Shown here: positions 18,170 to 25,655 of the stretch, piece by piece
Position numbering within the stretch: the first letter of the stretch is position 1
How the letters are laid out: each line of letters begins with the position of its first letter
Source of the DNA: an uncultured Bacteroidia bacterium
Lineage (GTDB): Bacteria > Bacteroidota > Bacteroidia > Bacteroidales > UBA932
Assembly: GCA_902789395.1 (NCBI GenBank)
Contig: CADANY010000002.1
Location: 1 to 64,000, forward strand
Length of the DNA stretch: 64,000 nucleotides
Reading direction: 5' to 3'
Program-made: the position numbers and the translations under genes
The notes under the pieces: model-generated
Told to the model about the DNA's origin: nothing
Databases searched by the model: none
What the model saw: only the letters and a program-made list of their open reading frames with translations

Positions 18170-19849
18170 ATGGACAGAAGAGATTTTCTGAGAACATCCG
18201 CTTTCGGCGCCGCCCTGTTCGGCCTGACCGGCGTTTCCGGTTGCAGGGTCAAGGTCAAGAATGATTTTGACACCCTCATCAAAAACGGGGTAATCTACTT
18301 AGGAGACGGAAAGGCTCCCGTCAAGGGAGACCTCGCGATCAGGGACGGGAAGGTCGCCGCGATCGGAGAGAACCTCGGGACCAGCGCCAAGACCATCCTG
18401 GACGCAAAAGGGATGGCCGTTTCGCCCGGATTCATCGATCTCCATGTCCATACAGACACGAATCTTTTTGACGCACCGAAGGGCGACAGCCGCATTTTCC
18501 AGGGCATCACGAGCGAGGTCGGAGGGAACTGCGGATATTGTCCTTTCGTCTATTCCGATGACGCCTGGGAGGCACGCAAAGACAAGCCCAGGAAAGGCGG
18601 TCCTGCCTGGCGGAACATCGACGGATTCTACCAGCGTCTCACAGACAACAAGATCGGAATCAACTATTCCAGCCTTGTCGGACATGGCGACGTGCGCGAA
18701 GCTGTCGTCGGACCCTATAACGTCAAGGCCAGCGACGAACAGATCCGGAAAATGTGCGAGGTTCTTGACGAGCAGCTGTCCATGGGCGCGATCGGGCTCT
18801 CCTATGGACTGGAATACGCGCCCGGATGCTATAGCGACACCCGGGAGATGGTTGCGCTGAACAAGGTCGTCGCCAAGCATAACGCTCTCTATACCATCCA
18901 CATGCGCAATGAGGACGACCATGTCCTCGAAGCGATGGACGAAGCGATCGAGGCCGCCCGGCGCTCCGGAGCCCGTCTGGAAATCTCCCACCTGAAGGCG
19001 CAGAATCCGGCGAATTTCGACAAGATCGACCGGATGCTCCGGAAGATTGACGATGCGTATGCAGAGGGGATCGACATCGCCTTCGACCGCTATCCCTATA
19101 CCGCTTTTTCAACCGGCTTTACTTCCTTCATCCCCATTGAACTGCGGGACGGGACGGACGAGGATATCTATGCACGGCTGAATGATCCCGCCGCCTGCGA
19201 GAAGATCAAGAAATATGCGTACGGCCGGATCGAACGCTTCGGAGGCCCGCAGCAAGTCGTCGTCGCAGGATGCAATGCCCCGGAGAATGCGGCCTATGCC
19301 GGAAAGAACCTCGCGGAATGCTGCAAGATTTCCGGCCTCGACGAATGGGAAATGATCCGTCACCTGCTCGTTTCAGAGCGCCTGCAGGTCAATCAGGCGA
19401 CCTTTGCCATGAAAGAGGAAAACCTGAAAATAATCTATGCCCACCGGCTTTCCATGCCGGCCTCAGACGGCAGTGTCTACTCCCCGGAAGGCGTTCTCGG
19501 AAAGGAACTTCCGCATCCCCGCTCCTATGGGACTTTCCCCCGGTTCTTCGAAAAATTCGTCCGGGAAGAAGGCGTACTGGACCTTGCGACCGCGATCTAT
19601 AAATGTACCGGCCTGCCGGCATCGCGGGCGAAATTCAAAGAACGGGGCCTGCTCATTCCGGGCTATGCCGCGGATATTACCGTCTTCGATCCCGGAACGA
19701 TCGCGGACAAGGCAACCTATGCCAAACCGCACACGTTCCCGACAGGGATCGCCCACGTTTTCGTCAACGGTGTATGGACCATCAAGGACGGAACCCATAC
19801 GGGTGCCCTTGCCGGCACCATCCTTGACGGCAACCACCTGAGCCGCTGA
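18170..19849 (+). CDS. N-acyl-D-amino-acid deacylase family amidohydrolase, Tat lipoprotein
   Basis: 559 residues. RRDFLR plus a hydrophobic stretch and GVSGC (Cys25) indicate Tat export followed by lipidation. The amidohydrolase barrel has the metal motif FIDLHVHTD, the family-specific GGNCGYC with a ligand cysteine, GLEYAPG, the histidines in YTIHMRNE and EISHLKAQ, and a catalytic Asp in MPASDGSVY. Relatives hydrolyse N-acyl-D-amino acids or D-amino-acid-containing peptides with zinc. It follows GH78 by 36 bases. Substrates might be cell-wall-derived N-acyl-D-amino acids, in line with amino-acid carriers just downstream; this is an inference. Confidence 0.88.
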   Translation: MDRRDFLRTSAFGAALFGLTGVSGCRVKVKNDFDTLIKNGVIYLGDGKAPVKGDLAIRDGKVAAIGENLGTSAKTILDAKGMAVSPGFIDLHVHTDTNLFDAPKGDSRIFQGITSEVGGNCGYCPFVYSDDAWEARKDKPRKGGPAWRNIDGFYQRLTDNKIGINYSSLVGHGDVREAVVGPYNVKASDEQIRKMCEVLDEQLSMGAIGLSYGLEYAPGCYSDTREMVALNKVVAKHNALYTIHMRNEDDHVLEAMDEAIEAARRSGARLEISHLKAQNPANFDKIDRMLRKIDDAYAEGIDIAFDRYPYTAFSTGFTSFIPIELRDGTDEDIYARLNDPAACEKIKKYAYGRIERFGGPQQVVVAGCNAPENAAYAGKNLAECCKISGLDEWEMIRHLLVSERLQVNQATFAMKEENLKIIYAHRLSMPASDGSVYSPEGVLGKELPHPRSYGTFPRFFEKFVREEGVLDLATAIYKCTGLPASRAKFKERGLLIPGYAADITVFDPGTIADKATYAKPHTFPTGIAHVFVNGVWTIKDGTHTGALAGTILDGNHLSR

Positions 19850-19852
19850 TTA

Positions 19853-21130
19853 TCAGAATCCTTTTATCGGGAAAAAGACGGTAGGGATCAAAAGCAGCAG
19901 GCCTAGGACGAGCAGAACAACGACCCCTTTCCATATCCACCGGACCCACTTCGTATAGGGAATCCGGGCCATCGCCAGCGCCGCAATGAGGACGCCCGAC
20001 GTCGGGGTCAGCATATTCGTGAACCCGTCCCCGAACTGGAAAGCCAGGACCATCGCCTGGCGGGAGACTCCGACAAGATCGGAGAAGGGGGCCATCACCG
20101 GAATCGTAATCGCCGCTTTGGCCGTCGCGCTCGGCAGCAGGAAATTGATCAGGGCCTGGATTCCATACATCGCTGAAAGCGACGCGAGAGGACCCGTTCC
20201 GTCAAGGCCGTCCTGCAGGGTTTTGAACAGGCTGTCTATGACCTTCCCGTCCTGAAGCACGATTATGATCCCCGAAGCGACCCCGACAACCAAGGCGGCG
20301 GAGAGAATATCCTTCGCGCCGGCAAGCAGTTCTTCCGCAATCCGGTTGGCAGAGAACCCGGCTATGATCCCGCAAACGAGACCCATTGCCAGGAAAAGGC
20401 CGGTGATTTCGGGCAGGTACCATTTCCGGCACGTTACCCCGTAGATCAGCAGGGCTACAGTCAGAAAAAGGACGGCAAGGATCCATGCCTGGCGCCGGGT
20501 CATGGACTCACTCCCTGCGGCCATGACTTCTTCTCCGGCCGGCTTACGCTGGGTCTTCCGGGCATAGACCAACACGAAAATGACCATCAGAACCGTCAGA
20601 AAAGCCCAGCAGAAGATTCGATATCCCATGCCGGAAAACGGTGGTAAATCAGCCATTTCCTGAGCGATTCCGACTGTGAACGGGTTTAGGAAGGCACTGG
20701 AAAACCCCACATTGGACGAAACATAGACGACCAGCATTCCCATGATGGCATCATAGCCCATGGACACCGCCAGCGGGACCACGATCCCGACAAAGGGAAT
20801 CGTTTCTTCGCTCATCCCGAAAACCGCCCCGGCGAGGGAGAAAAGCACCGTGAGAGCAGCAAGAATCAATTTGTCCCGATTCCCGACGCGGGCGATGAAC
20901 CGGCTGATGCCCGAGGCTACGGCCCCGGTCGAATTCAGCAGCGAAAAAGCCCCGCCCACAACCAGGATAAAGATAATGATTCCCGCCTGCTTGACGAAAC
21001 CGTGATAAACGGAAGTCAGGACCTGCCAGGTCTGCGGCTCTCCGCCGGGAACAAGCCAGGTCGCGACGGCGCTGATCGCGAGAAGGGCCGCGATAATGAC
21101 ATAGGTATTCGGGACAGAGAGTTTCCGCAT
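19853..21130 (-). CDS. YfcC/DcuC-superfamily inner-membrane carrier
   Basis: 425 residues with about 12 hydrophobic segments, including the conserved FSLAGAVFGMSEETIPF and GYDAIMGMLVVYV regions and a C-terminal INFLLPSATAKAAITIPVMAP segment, typical of the YfcC family (C4-dicarboxylate or basic amino acid/peptide-related carriers). The start chosen is ATG at 21130 (MRKLSVPN). A start at 21157 would lie upstream of the TATCTTTG promoter at 21138-21145, so it cannot be transcribed from it. With only seven bases between promoter element and ATG, the mRNA is probably leaderless. Substrate unknown; neighbours suggest amino acids or dipeptides. Confidence 0.85.
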   Translation of the reverse strand: MRKLSVPNTYVIIAALLAISAVATWLVPGGEPQTWQVLTSVYHGFVKQAGIIIFILVVGGAFSLLNSTGAVASGISRFIARVGNRDKLILAALTVLFSLAGAVFGMSEETIPFVGIVVPLAVSMGYDAIMGMLVVYVSSNVGFSSAFLNPFTVGIAQEMADLPPFSGMGYRIFCWAFLTVLMVIFVLVYARKTQRKPAGEEVMAAGSESMTRRQAWILAVLFLTVALLIYGVTCRKWYLPEITGLFLAMGLVCGIIAGFSANRIAEELLAGAKDILSAALVVGVASGIIIVLQDGKVIDSLFKTLQDGLDGTGPLASLSAMYGIQALINFLLPSATAKAAITIPVMAPFSDLVGVSRQAMVLAFQFGDGFTNMLTPTSGVLIAALAMARIPYTKWVRWIWKGVVVLLVLGLLLLIPTVFFPIKGF

Positions 21131-21137
21131 GGCAGAA

Positions 21138-21145
21138 CAAAGATA
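21138..21145 (-). promoter_or_regulatory. -7 promoter element for the YfcC-like gene
   Basis: TATCTTTG on the minus strand, ending seven bases before ATG 21130; it decides the start choice. Confidence 0.7.
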
Positions 21146-21177
21146 CGGGTTTTTCATTATTTTTCGTCAGAAATAAC

Positions 21178-21185
21178 TATCTTTG
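21178..21185 (+). promoter_or_regulatory. -7 promoter element for the DAACS-nitrilase-esterase operon
   Basis: TATCTTTG, 19 bases upstream of the ATG at 21205; divergent from the YfcC promoter 32 bases away. Confidence 0.7.
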
Positions 21186-21204
21186 GAAAAGATCCCCACA
21201 TAAT

Positions 21205-22371
21205 ATGAAAAAGTTCAAACCCGGCTTATTCGTTAAGGTTCTGATCGCAATCGCAGGCGGCGCGCTTCTCGGCCGATTCGCTCCGGATGTTATCATCAGG
21301 ATCCTGAAAACCTTCAATGTCCTCTTCGCCCAGCTCCTGAAATTCATGATTCCGCTGCTGGTCCTCGGCCTAGTCACGCCGGCGATTGCCAATGTCGGGA
21401 AGAGAGCCGGAAAAATGCTTCTCGTTGTTATCGGAATCGCTTATCTGTCAACTATTTGTTCCGGGTTTTTCGCTCACGTCTGTTCTTCCAATGTCTTCCC
21501 CTTTTACCTCAATGCGGGAGAGCTGTCCGCCGACGCCGTTTCCGCCCGTGAGTTCCAACCCTACTTCGATCTCAAGATTCCTCCCGTCTGCGATATCCTG
21601 ACCGCCCTGCTGCTCTCCTTCATGTTCGGCATCGGCATCATCGCAACCGGATCGTCTCCGTTGAAAAAGGGCTTTGACGATTTCGGCGCGATCGTCAAGC
21701 TGACGATAGAAAAAGTCATCATTCCGCTCCTCCCGTGGTATATCTTTACGATGATCAGCGAAATGAGCGCCAAGGGAGTGATTGCCGTCGTTCTCGGCTC
21801 CGGATTCAAAATCATCCTGACCGGCATTGTCCTGACGATCCTTTATCTGATTATCCAGTACTGCATCGCAGGGGCCATCGCCGGAAAGAATCCCTTCAAG
21901 TGCCTCTGGAACATGCTGCCGGCCTACCTCACGGCCTTTTCGATCTGTTCCTCTTCCGCCTCCATTCCCGTTACCTCATCCTGCACCCGTAAAAACGGCG
22001 TCAGCGACGATATCGTCGACTTTACGATCCCCCTTTGCTCGACCGTCCACATGTGCGGTTCGACGATCAAACTCGCGGTCTCTGCCATTGCCGTGGCCTA
22101 TATGACCGGAACTCCGCTTCCTTTTGCCGTTTATGTCCATTTCGTCCTGATGCAGGGCATCGCGGCCGTCGCGGCTCCGGGGGTCATGGGCGGAGTCCTG
22201 ATGGCTTCCATCGGATTTCTCGAGTCGATTATGGGCTTTACCCCGGACCAGACGGCCCTGGTCATGACCCTATACCTTGCCCTCGACGGATACGGCCCGG
22301 CCTGCAACGTTACAGGAGACGGAGCCATAGCATTGATTATCAACCGTTTCTATAGCAAAAAAGACGTTTAA
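21205..22371 (+). CDS. Dicarboxylate/amino acid:cation symporter (DAACS family)
   Basis: 388 residues, normal for GltP/SstT-type sodium- or proton-coupled symporters. Hydrophobic helices span the protein, with the serine-rich re-entrant motif SSASIPVTSS (about 250) and the second-hairpin region around FTIPLCSTVHMCGSTIKLA. It ends in YGPACNVTGDGAIALI, which carries the substrate-binding helix 8 region. It imports acidic or neutral amino acids or dicarboxylates. The next gene starts one base after the stop, so it heads an operon with a nitrilase-family amidase and an esterase. Confidence 0.92.
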   Translation: MKKFKPGLFVKVLIAIAGGALLGRFAPDVIIRILKTFNVLFAQLLKFMIPLLVLGLVTPAIANVGKRAGKMLLVVIGIAYLSTICSGFFAHVCSSNVFPFYLNAGELSADAVSAREFQPYFDLKIPPVCDILTALLLSFMFGIGIIATGSSPLKKGFDDFGAIVKLTIEKVIIPLLPWYIFTMISEMSAKGVIAVVLGSGFKIILTGIVLTILYLIIQYCIAGAIAGKNPFKCLWNMLPAYLTAFSICSSSASIPVTSSCTRKNGVSDDIVDFTIPLCSTVHMCGSTIKLAVSAIAVAYMTGTPLPFAVYVHFVLMQGIAAVAAPGVMGGVLMASIGFLESIMGFTPDQTALVMTLYLALDGYGPACNVTGDGAIALIINRFYSKKDV

Positions 22372-22372
22372 T

Positions 22373-23911
22373 ATGAAACGAATCCTTCCTTTATTCCTTC
22401 TTCTGACCCTCATTGCCGCCATTCCGTCCGGGGCGGCCCCGATGAAAGCGCGTGTCATCCAGCAATACTTTGCCCAAGATGACAAAGGGCGCCTGGAAAG
22501 CTTTGAATGGACCATCAAAGAACTGGAAAAATGCGATGAGAGTCTCGATATCATCGTCCTTCCCGAGTTCTCGGAAGTGCCCGGGAAATCCCAGACCGGC
22601 AGCTTTATCGACAACGCCAAAGCGTGCGGTCCCCGCCTGCTGAAAACCTGTGCCGAGACGGCCCGGCGGTGCCATTCCTACGTATTTGCCGGGGCGGTAG
22701 ACACCGAACTCGAAGTCCCCAGGAATACGATTTTCATCTATGACCGGGAAGGAAACCTCGTTGGAAAATACTACAAACAGCACCTGACCCGGGGTGAATG
22801 GACCCGCAACGGACTGGACAAGTCCTATACGGAAGAATGGTCCAAGCCATACATCCTCGATCTCGAAGGCGTCCGATTCGCTTTCCTGACCTGCTACGAT
22901 TTCTATTTTTACGAGAATTTCGCCAATATCGCCCGGTGGAAACCGGATGTGATCATCGGCTGCTCCCACCAGCGGAGCGACACATTCCGGGCACTGGATA
23001 TCATCAACTCTTTCTGTGCCTACAATACCGGCGCTTACCTCGTCCGGTGCTCTGTGTCCATGGGCCTCGATTCCGAACTGGGGGGCTGCTCCTGCGTCGT
23101 CGCCCCGACGGGAGAAATCCTCGGAACCCTGCGCTCTGAGATCGCAACCCTCGACGTAACCTTCGATCCCAAAGAGAAATACCTCAAGCCCGCAGGCTAT
23201 GGAAACCCTCCTTCCTTGCACTCGGAGTATATTGAAATCGGACGTCGTCCATGGAAATATCGTCCGGGCGGCAGTGCGATCGTCACGCCCTTCGAAGAGG
23301 CTCCGGAAAAGCGGATCTGCGCCCGCCGCGGGTTCTCTTCCATTGCTTCCGAAAGTCCGCTGGCAGCTCTCGGAGCAGCGGTCGCCCTCGGCGCCTCTGA
23401 AGTCGGATTCGACGTCTGGCCGTCCCCGGAAGGGGTTTTCATCACGGAAGGCGGTGTCACCCTCCGCGAGATTCTGGCCAAGCTTTCATGCCATACGATT
23501 ATGAATCTCCGCCTTACGGCGGCAGGGAACAAAGCATGGGACGAAGCGCTCCTGAAGCAACTTGACGCCTTGATTTTTGCCTATGATGCCCAGGAACATG
23601 TCTATTTTACGACCGGAGATATCTCTCTCAATGCCCAGCTCGCGGAGTATGCTCCCGACATCCCCCGGTGCCTGGAAGACGGTGGACGAAATGCCGTCGA
23701 TGAAGCTGTACGCCGGGGTTGCCGGATCGTCCAGCTGACCAAGGCGAATATCAGTCAGAAAATGATAGACAAGGCCCATTCCGCCGGCCTTCGCGTCAAC
23801 GTCGCCGCCGTCGATTCGCCCAAGGATGCCCGCAAATACTTCGAAATCGGGGCAGATACAATCCTGACCAATGAGTACCAAGTCATATCTTCCGCTACCG
23901 GATGCAAATAA
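22373..23911 (+). CDS. Nitrilase-superfamily hydrolase fused to a degenerate GDPD-like domain, secreted
   Basis: 512 residues. Signal peptide about 1-21 (IPSGAAP). Residues about 25-300 form a carbon-nitrogen hydrolase domain with the intact triad Glu65 (VLPEFSE), Lys135 (KYYKQH) and Cys174 (FLTCYDFY). Residues about 312-508 follow the glycerophosphodiester phosphodiesterase fold (GFSS...SPLAALGAAVALGASEV, FDVWPSPEGV, final ADTILTNEY), but AHRG has become ARRG (Arg318), the metal Glu is lost (GFDV for E-x-D) and the HD is ITEG. The GDPD part therefore looks non-catalytic, perhaps a binding domain. The first domain may cleave amides of small secreted or dietary compounds. Confidence 0.82.
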   Translation: MKRILPLFLLLTLIAAIPSGAAPMKARVIQQYFAQDDKGRLESFEWTIKELEKCDESLDIIVLPEFSEVPGKSQTGSFIDNAKACGPRLLKTCAETARRCHSYVFAGAVDTELEVPRNTIFIYDREGNLVGKYYKQHLTRGEWTRNGLDKSYTEEWSKPYILDLEGVRFAFLTCYDFYFYENFANIARWKPDVIIGCSHQRSDTFRALDIINSFCAYNTGAYLVRCSVSMGLDSELGGCSCVVAPTGEILGTLRSEIATLDVTFDPKEKYLKPAGYGNPPSLHSEYIEIGRRPWKYRPGGSAIVTPFEEAPEKRICARRGFSSIASESPLAALGAAVALGASEVGFDVWPSPEGVFITEGGVTLREILAKLSCHTIMNLRLTAAGNKAWDEALLKQLDALIFAYDAQEHVYFTTGDISLNAQLAEYAPDIPRCLEDGGRNAVDEAVRRGCRIVQLTKANISQKMIDKAHSAGLRVNVAAVDSPKDARKYFEIGADTILTNEYQVISSATGCK

Positions 23912-23921
23912 TTTCTGCTAT

Positions 23922-24773
23922 ATGAAACGAATTTTAATCTTTTTGCTGATCTGCCTGCCGGCTCTTTCCGCAAATGCAGGTAAAGTTGTCACGGACAGCC
24001 TCTCCAGCAAGATCCTGAAGGCTGATGTGAAATTCAATGTCTACCTCCCTGACGGATTTGACGAATCCGGCAAATCCTATCCGGTTGTCTACCTGCTGCA
24101 CGGTCTCGGCGGCAATTACACAGACTGGGTCAACAAAGGGTCTGCGAAAGCAATCGCCGATGAGCTGATCGGTTCCGGCGAAGCGGTCGAGATGATTATC
24201 GTTATGCCGAATGCCGGCGGAGCCGACCGGCACAACGAATGGAACGGCTATTTCAATATGCCCGGCTGGAACTATGAAGATTTCTTCTTCCAAGAGTTCA
24301 TGCCTGCCGTAGAGAAGAAATACCGGGCCATCGGAGACAAGGGCCATCGGGCGGTCATGGGACTGTCCATGGGCGGAGGTGGCAGCACGGTCTACTGCCA
24401 GCGTCACCCGGAGCTCTTCTCCAGCTGCTATGCGATGAGCGCCTGGCTGGACCAGAACATCCAGGAGAATGTGAAAGAAAGTGATAAAGACAAGCTGTAC
24501 TATGTCTCCAAGTCCGTCAGGGAGCATTCCGCCCTTGATTTCATGGACCAGGCAGACGAGGCGACGCTGGCGTCCCTCCGAACGGTCAAGTGGTTCATCG
24601 ACTGCGGAGACGACGATTTCCTTGTCGCCCTTTCTTTCCAGCTGCACATGAAAATGAAGCTCGCAAAAGTCAAGTCCGAACTCCGGATCAGAAACGGTGT
24701 CCACAACTGGGAGTATTGGCACAATGCCCTCCGTCTCGCTCTTCCTTTCGCTTCCCGCAGCTTCGAGAAATAA
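23922..24773 (+). CDS. Secreted esterase, EstA/tributyrin-esterase (esterase D-like) family
   Basis: 283 residues from ATG 23922; an upstream ATG at 23871 would run through the end of the preceding gene and hide the signal peptide (MKRILIFLLICLPALSANAG). It has an alpha/beta-hydrolase fold with VVYLLHGLGGNYTDW oxyanion region, nucleophile elbow GLSMGGGG, the acid in DCGDDDFLV and the final His in GVHNWEYW. Relatives hydrolyse acetyl, feruloyl or short-chain esters. It is the last gene of the DAACS-nitrilase operon, starting 10 bases after the nitrilase stop. It converges on the transglycosylase gene with six bases between stops. Confidence 0.88.
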   Translation: MKRILIFLLICLPALSANAGKVVTDSLSSKILKADVKFNVYLPDGFDESGKSYPVVYLLHGLGGNYTDWVNKGSAKAIADELIGSGEAVEMIIVMPNAGGADRHNEWNGYFNMPGWNYEDFFFQEFMPAVEKKYRAIGDKGHRAVMGLSMGGGGSTVYCQRHPELFSSCYAMSAWLDQNIQENVKESDKDKLYYVSKSVREHSALDFMDQADEATLASLRTVKWFIDCGDDDFLVALSFQLHMKMKLAKVKSELRIRNGVHNWEYWHNALRLALPFASRSFEK

Positions 24774-24779
24774 CCGATC

Positions 24780-25655
24780 CTAAGGGATCTGAATCGTATA
24801 GGTCTTTCCAGCCTTGTTGGTCAACTTATTGTCCCTGAGCCAGAGGTTGGCCTCTTTCAGTGCGGCATACGTCGTATGGTGGGCAAGGGCAAAATCGACA
24901 AGGCTCGGAACGGGACCGCTTACCTTGACCTCTTCCCGGGGCCGGAAGGGAGGGTAGTATTCCCCGGGGGCAATTTCGAAACCGAAGGCCGCCGGGTTCT
25001 CAAAGAACATCTTCGCCGCGAGGAGCCGGAACATATACCGGGAGGTCTCTTCGGGCAGCCAAAGGTCCAGGGCGCTTTTTTGTTTCTGCTCTTCGCGGCG
25101 GCGGGAAATCCCGCCTTGACCGGCGTTGTAACTCGCCGCCACCGTCATCCAGTCGCCATATTTCCTTAGCGCGTCATTCAGGAATTGGCAGGCAGCAACC
25201 GTTTCTTTTTCAATATGATAACGTTCGTCAACTTCGGCGCTGACCTCAAGCCCGTAGCCTTGGGCCGTCGCTTTTGTAAACTGCCAGAGACCCGCGGCTC
25301 CCGCCTTTGACAAAGCCTTCGGGTCGAGATTGCTCTCTATCACCATCAGATATTTCAGGTCATCCGGGATTCCATAGAGTTTCAGAATGGGGGTGACCCG
25401 GGCGAAATACCGCCGGGAGCGCTTCAGCATCAGCACAGAGGTCGAGTGCATATAGGTAAAAGCGATCAGTTCCCGGTCCATCCGTTCATAAAAATCCTGG
25501 CGGGCAAAGGAAACGGTATCGCCGGCGAATACCATATAAGCCGGAACAGAAGGTGCTTTCTTATGGAGCGGTTCTGCTCCGGGATTCCAGGTCTGGGCCC
25601 CGGCCGTTGAACCCAAGAGCAGAACGGTGGCAAGGATACAAGTGAACCGTCTCAT
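24780..25655 (-). CDS. Membrane-bound/secreted lytic murein transglycosylase, MltD-like
   Basis: 291 residues from ATG 25655, which gives a clean signal peptide (MRRFTCILATVLLLGSTAGAQ). An SLT domain (about 75-200) has the catalytic Glu in MVIESNLDPKALS, the AAGLWQF motif and AASYNAGQGG. The C-terminal part (about 235-290) resembles a short LysM-like repeat (YAALKEANLWLRDNKL...YTIQIP). It should cleave peptidoglycan in the periplasm. Its ATG overlaps the stop of the tandem esterase gene (ATGA), implying co-translation, although the two activities are not obviously linked. Confidence 0.9.
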   Translation of the reverse strand: MRRFTCILATVLLLGSTAGAQTWNPGAEPLHKKAPSVPAYMVFAGDTVSFARQDFYERMDRELIAFTYMHSTSVLMLKRSRRYFARVTPILKLYGIPDDLKYLMVIESNLDPKALSKAGAAGLWQFTKATAQGYGLEVSAEVDERYHIEKETVAACQFLNDALRKYGDWMTVAASYNAGQGGISRRREEQKQKSALDLWLPEETSRYMFRLLAAKMFFENPAAFGFEIAPGEYYPPFRPREEVKVSGPVPSLVDFALAHHTTYAALKEANLWLRDNKLTNKAGKTYTIQIP

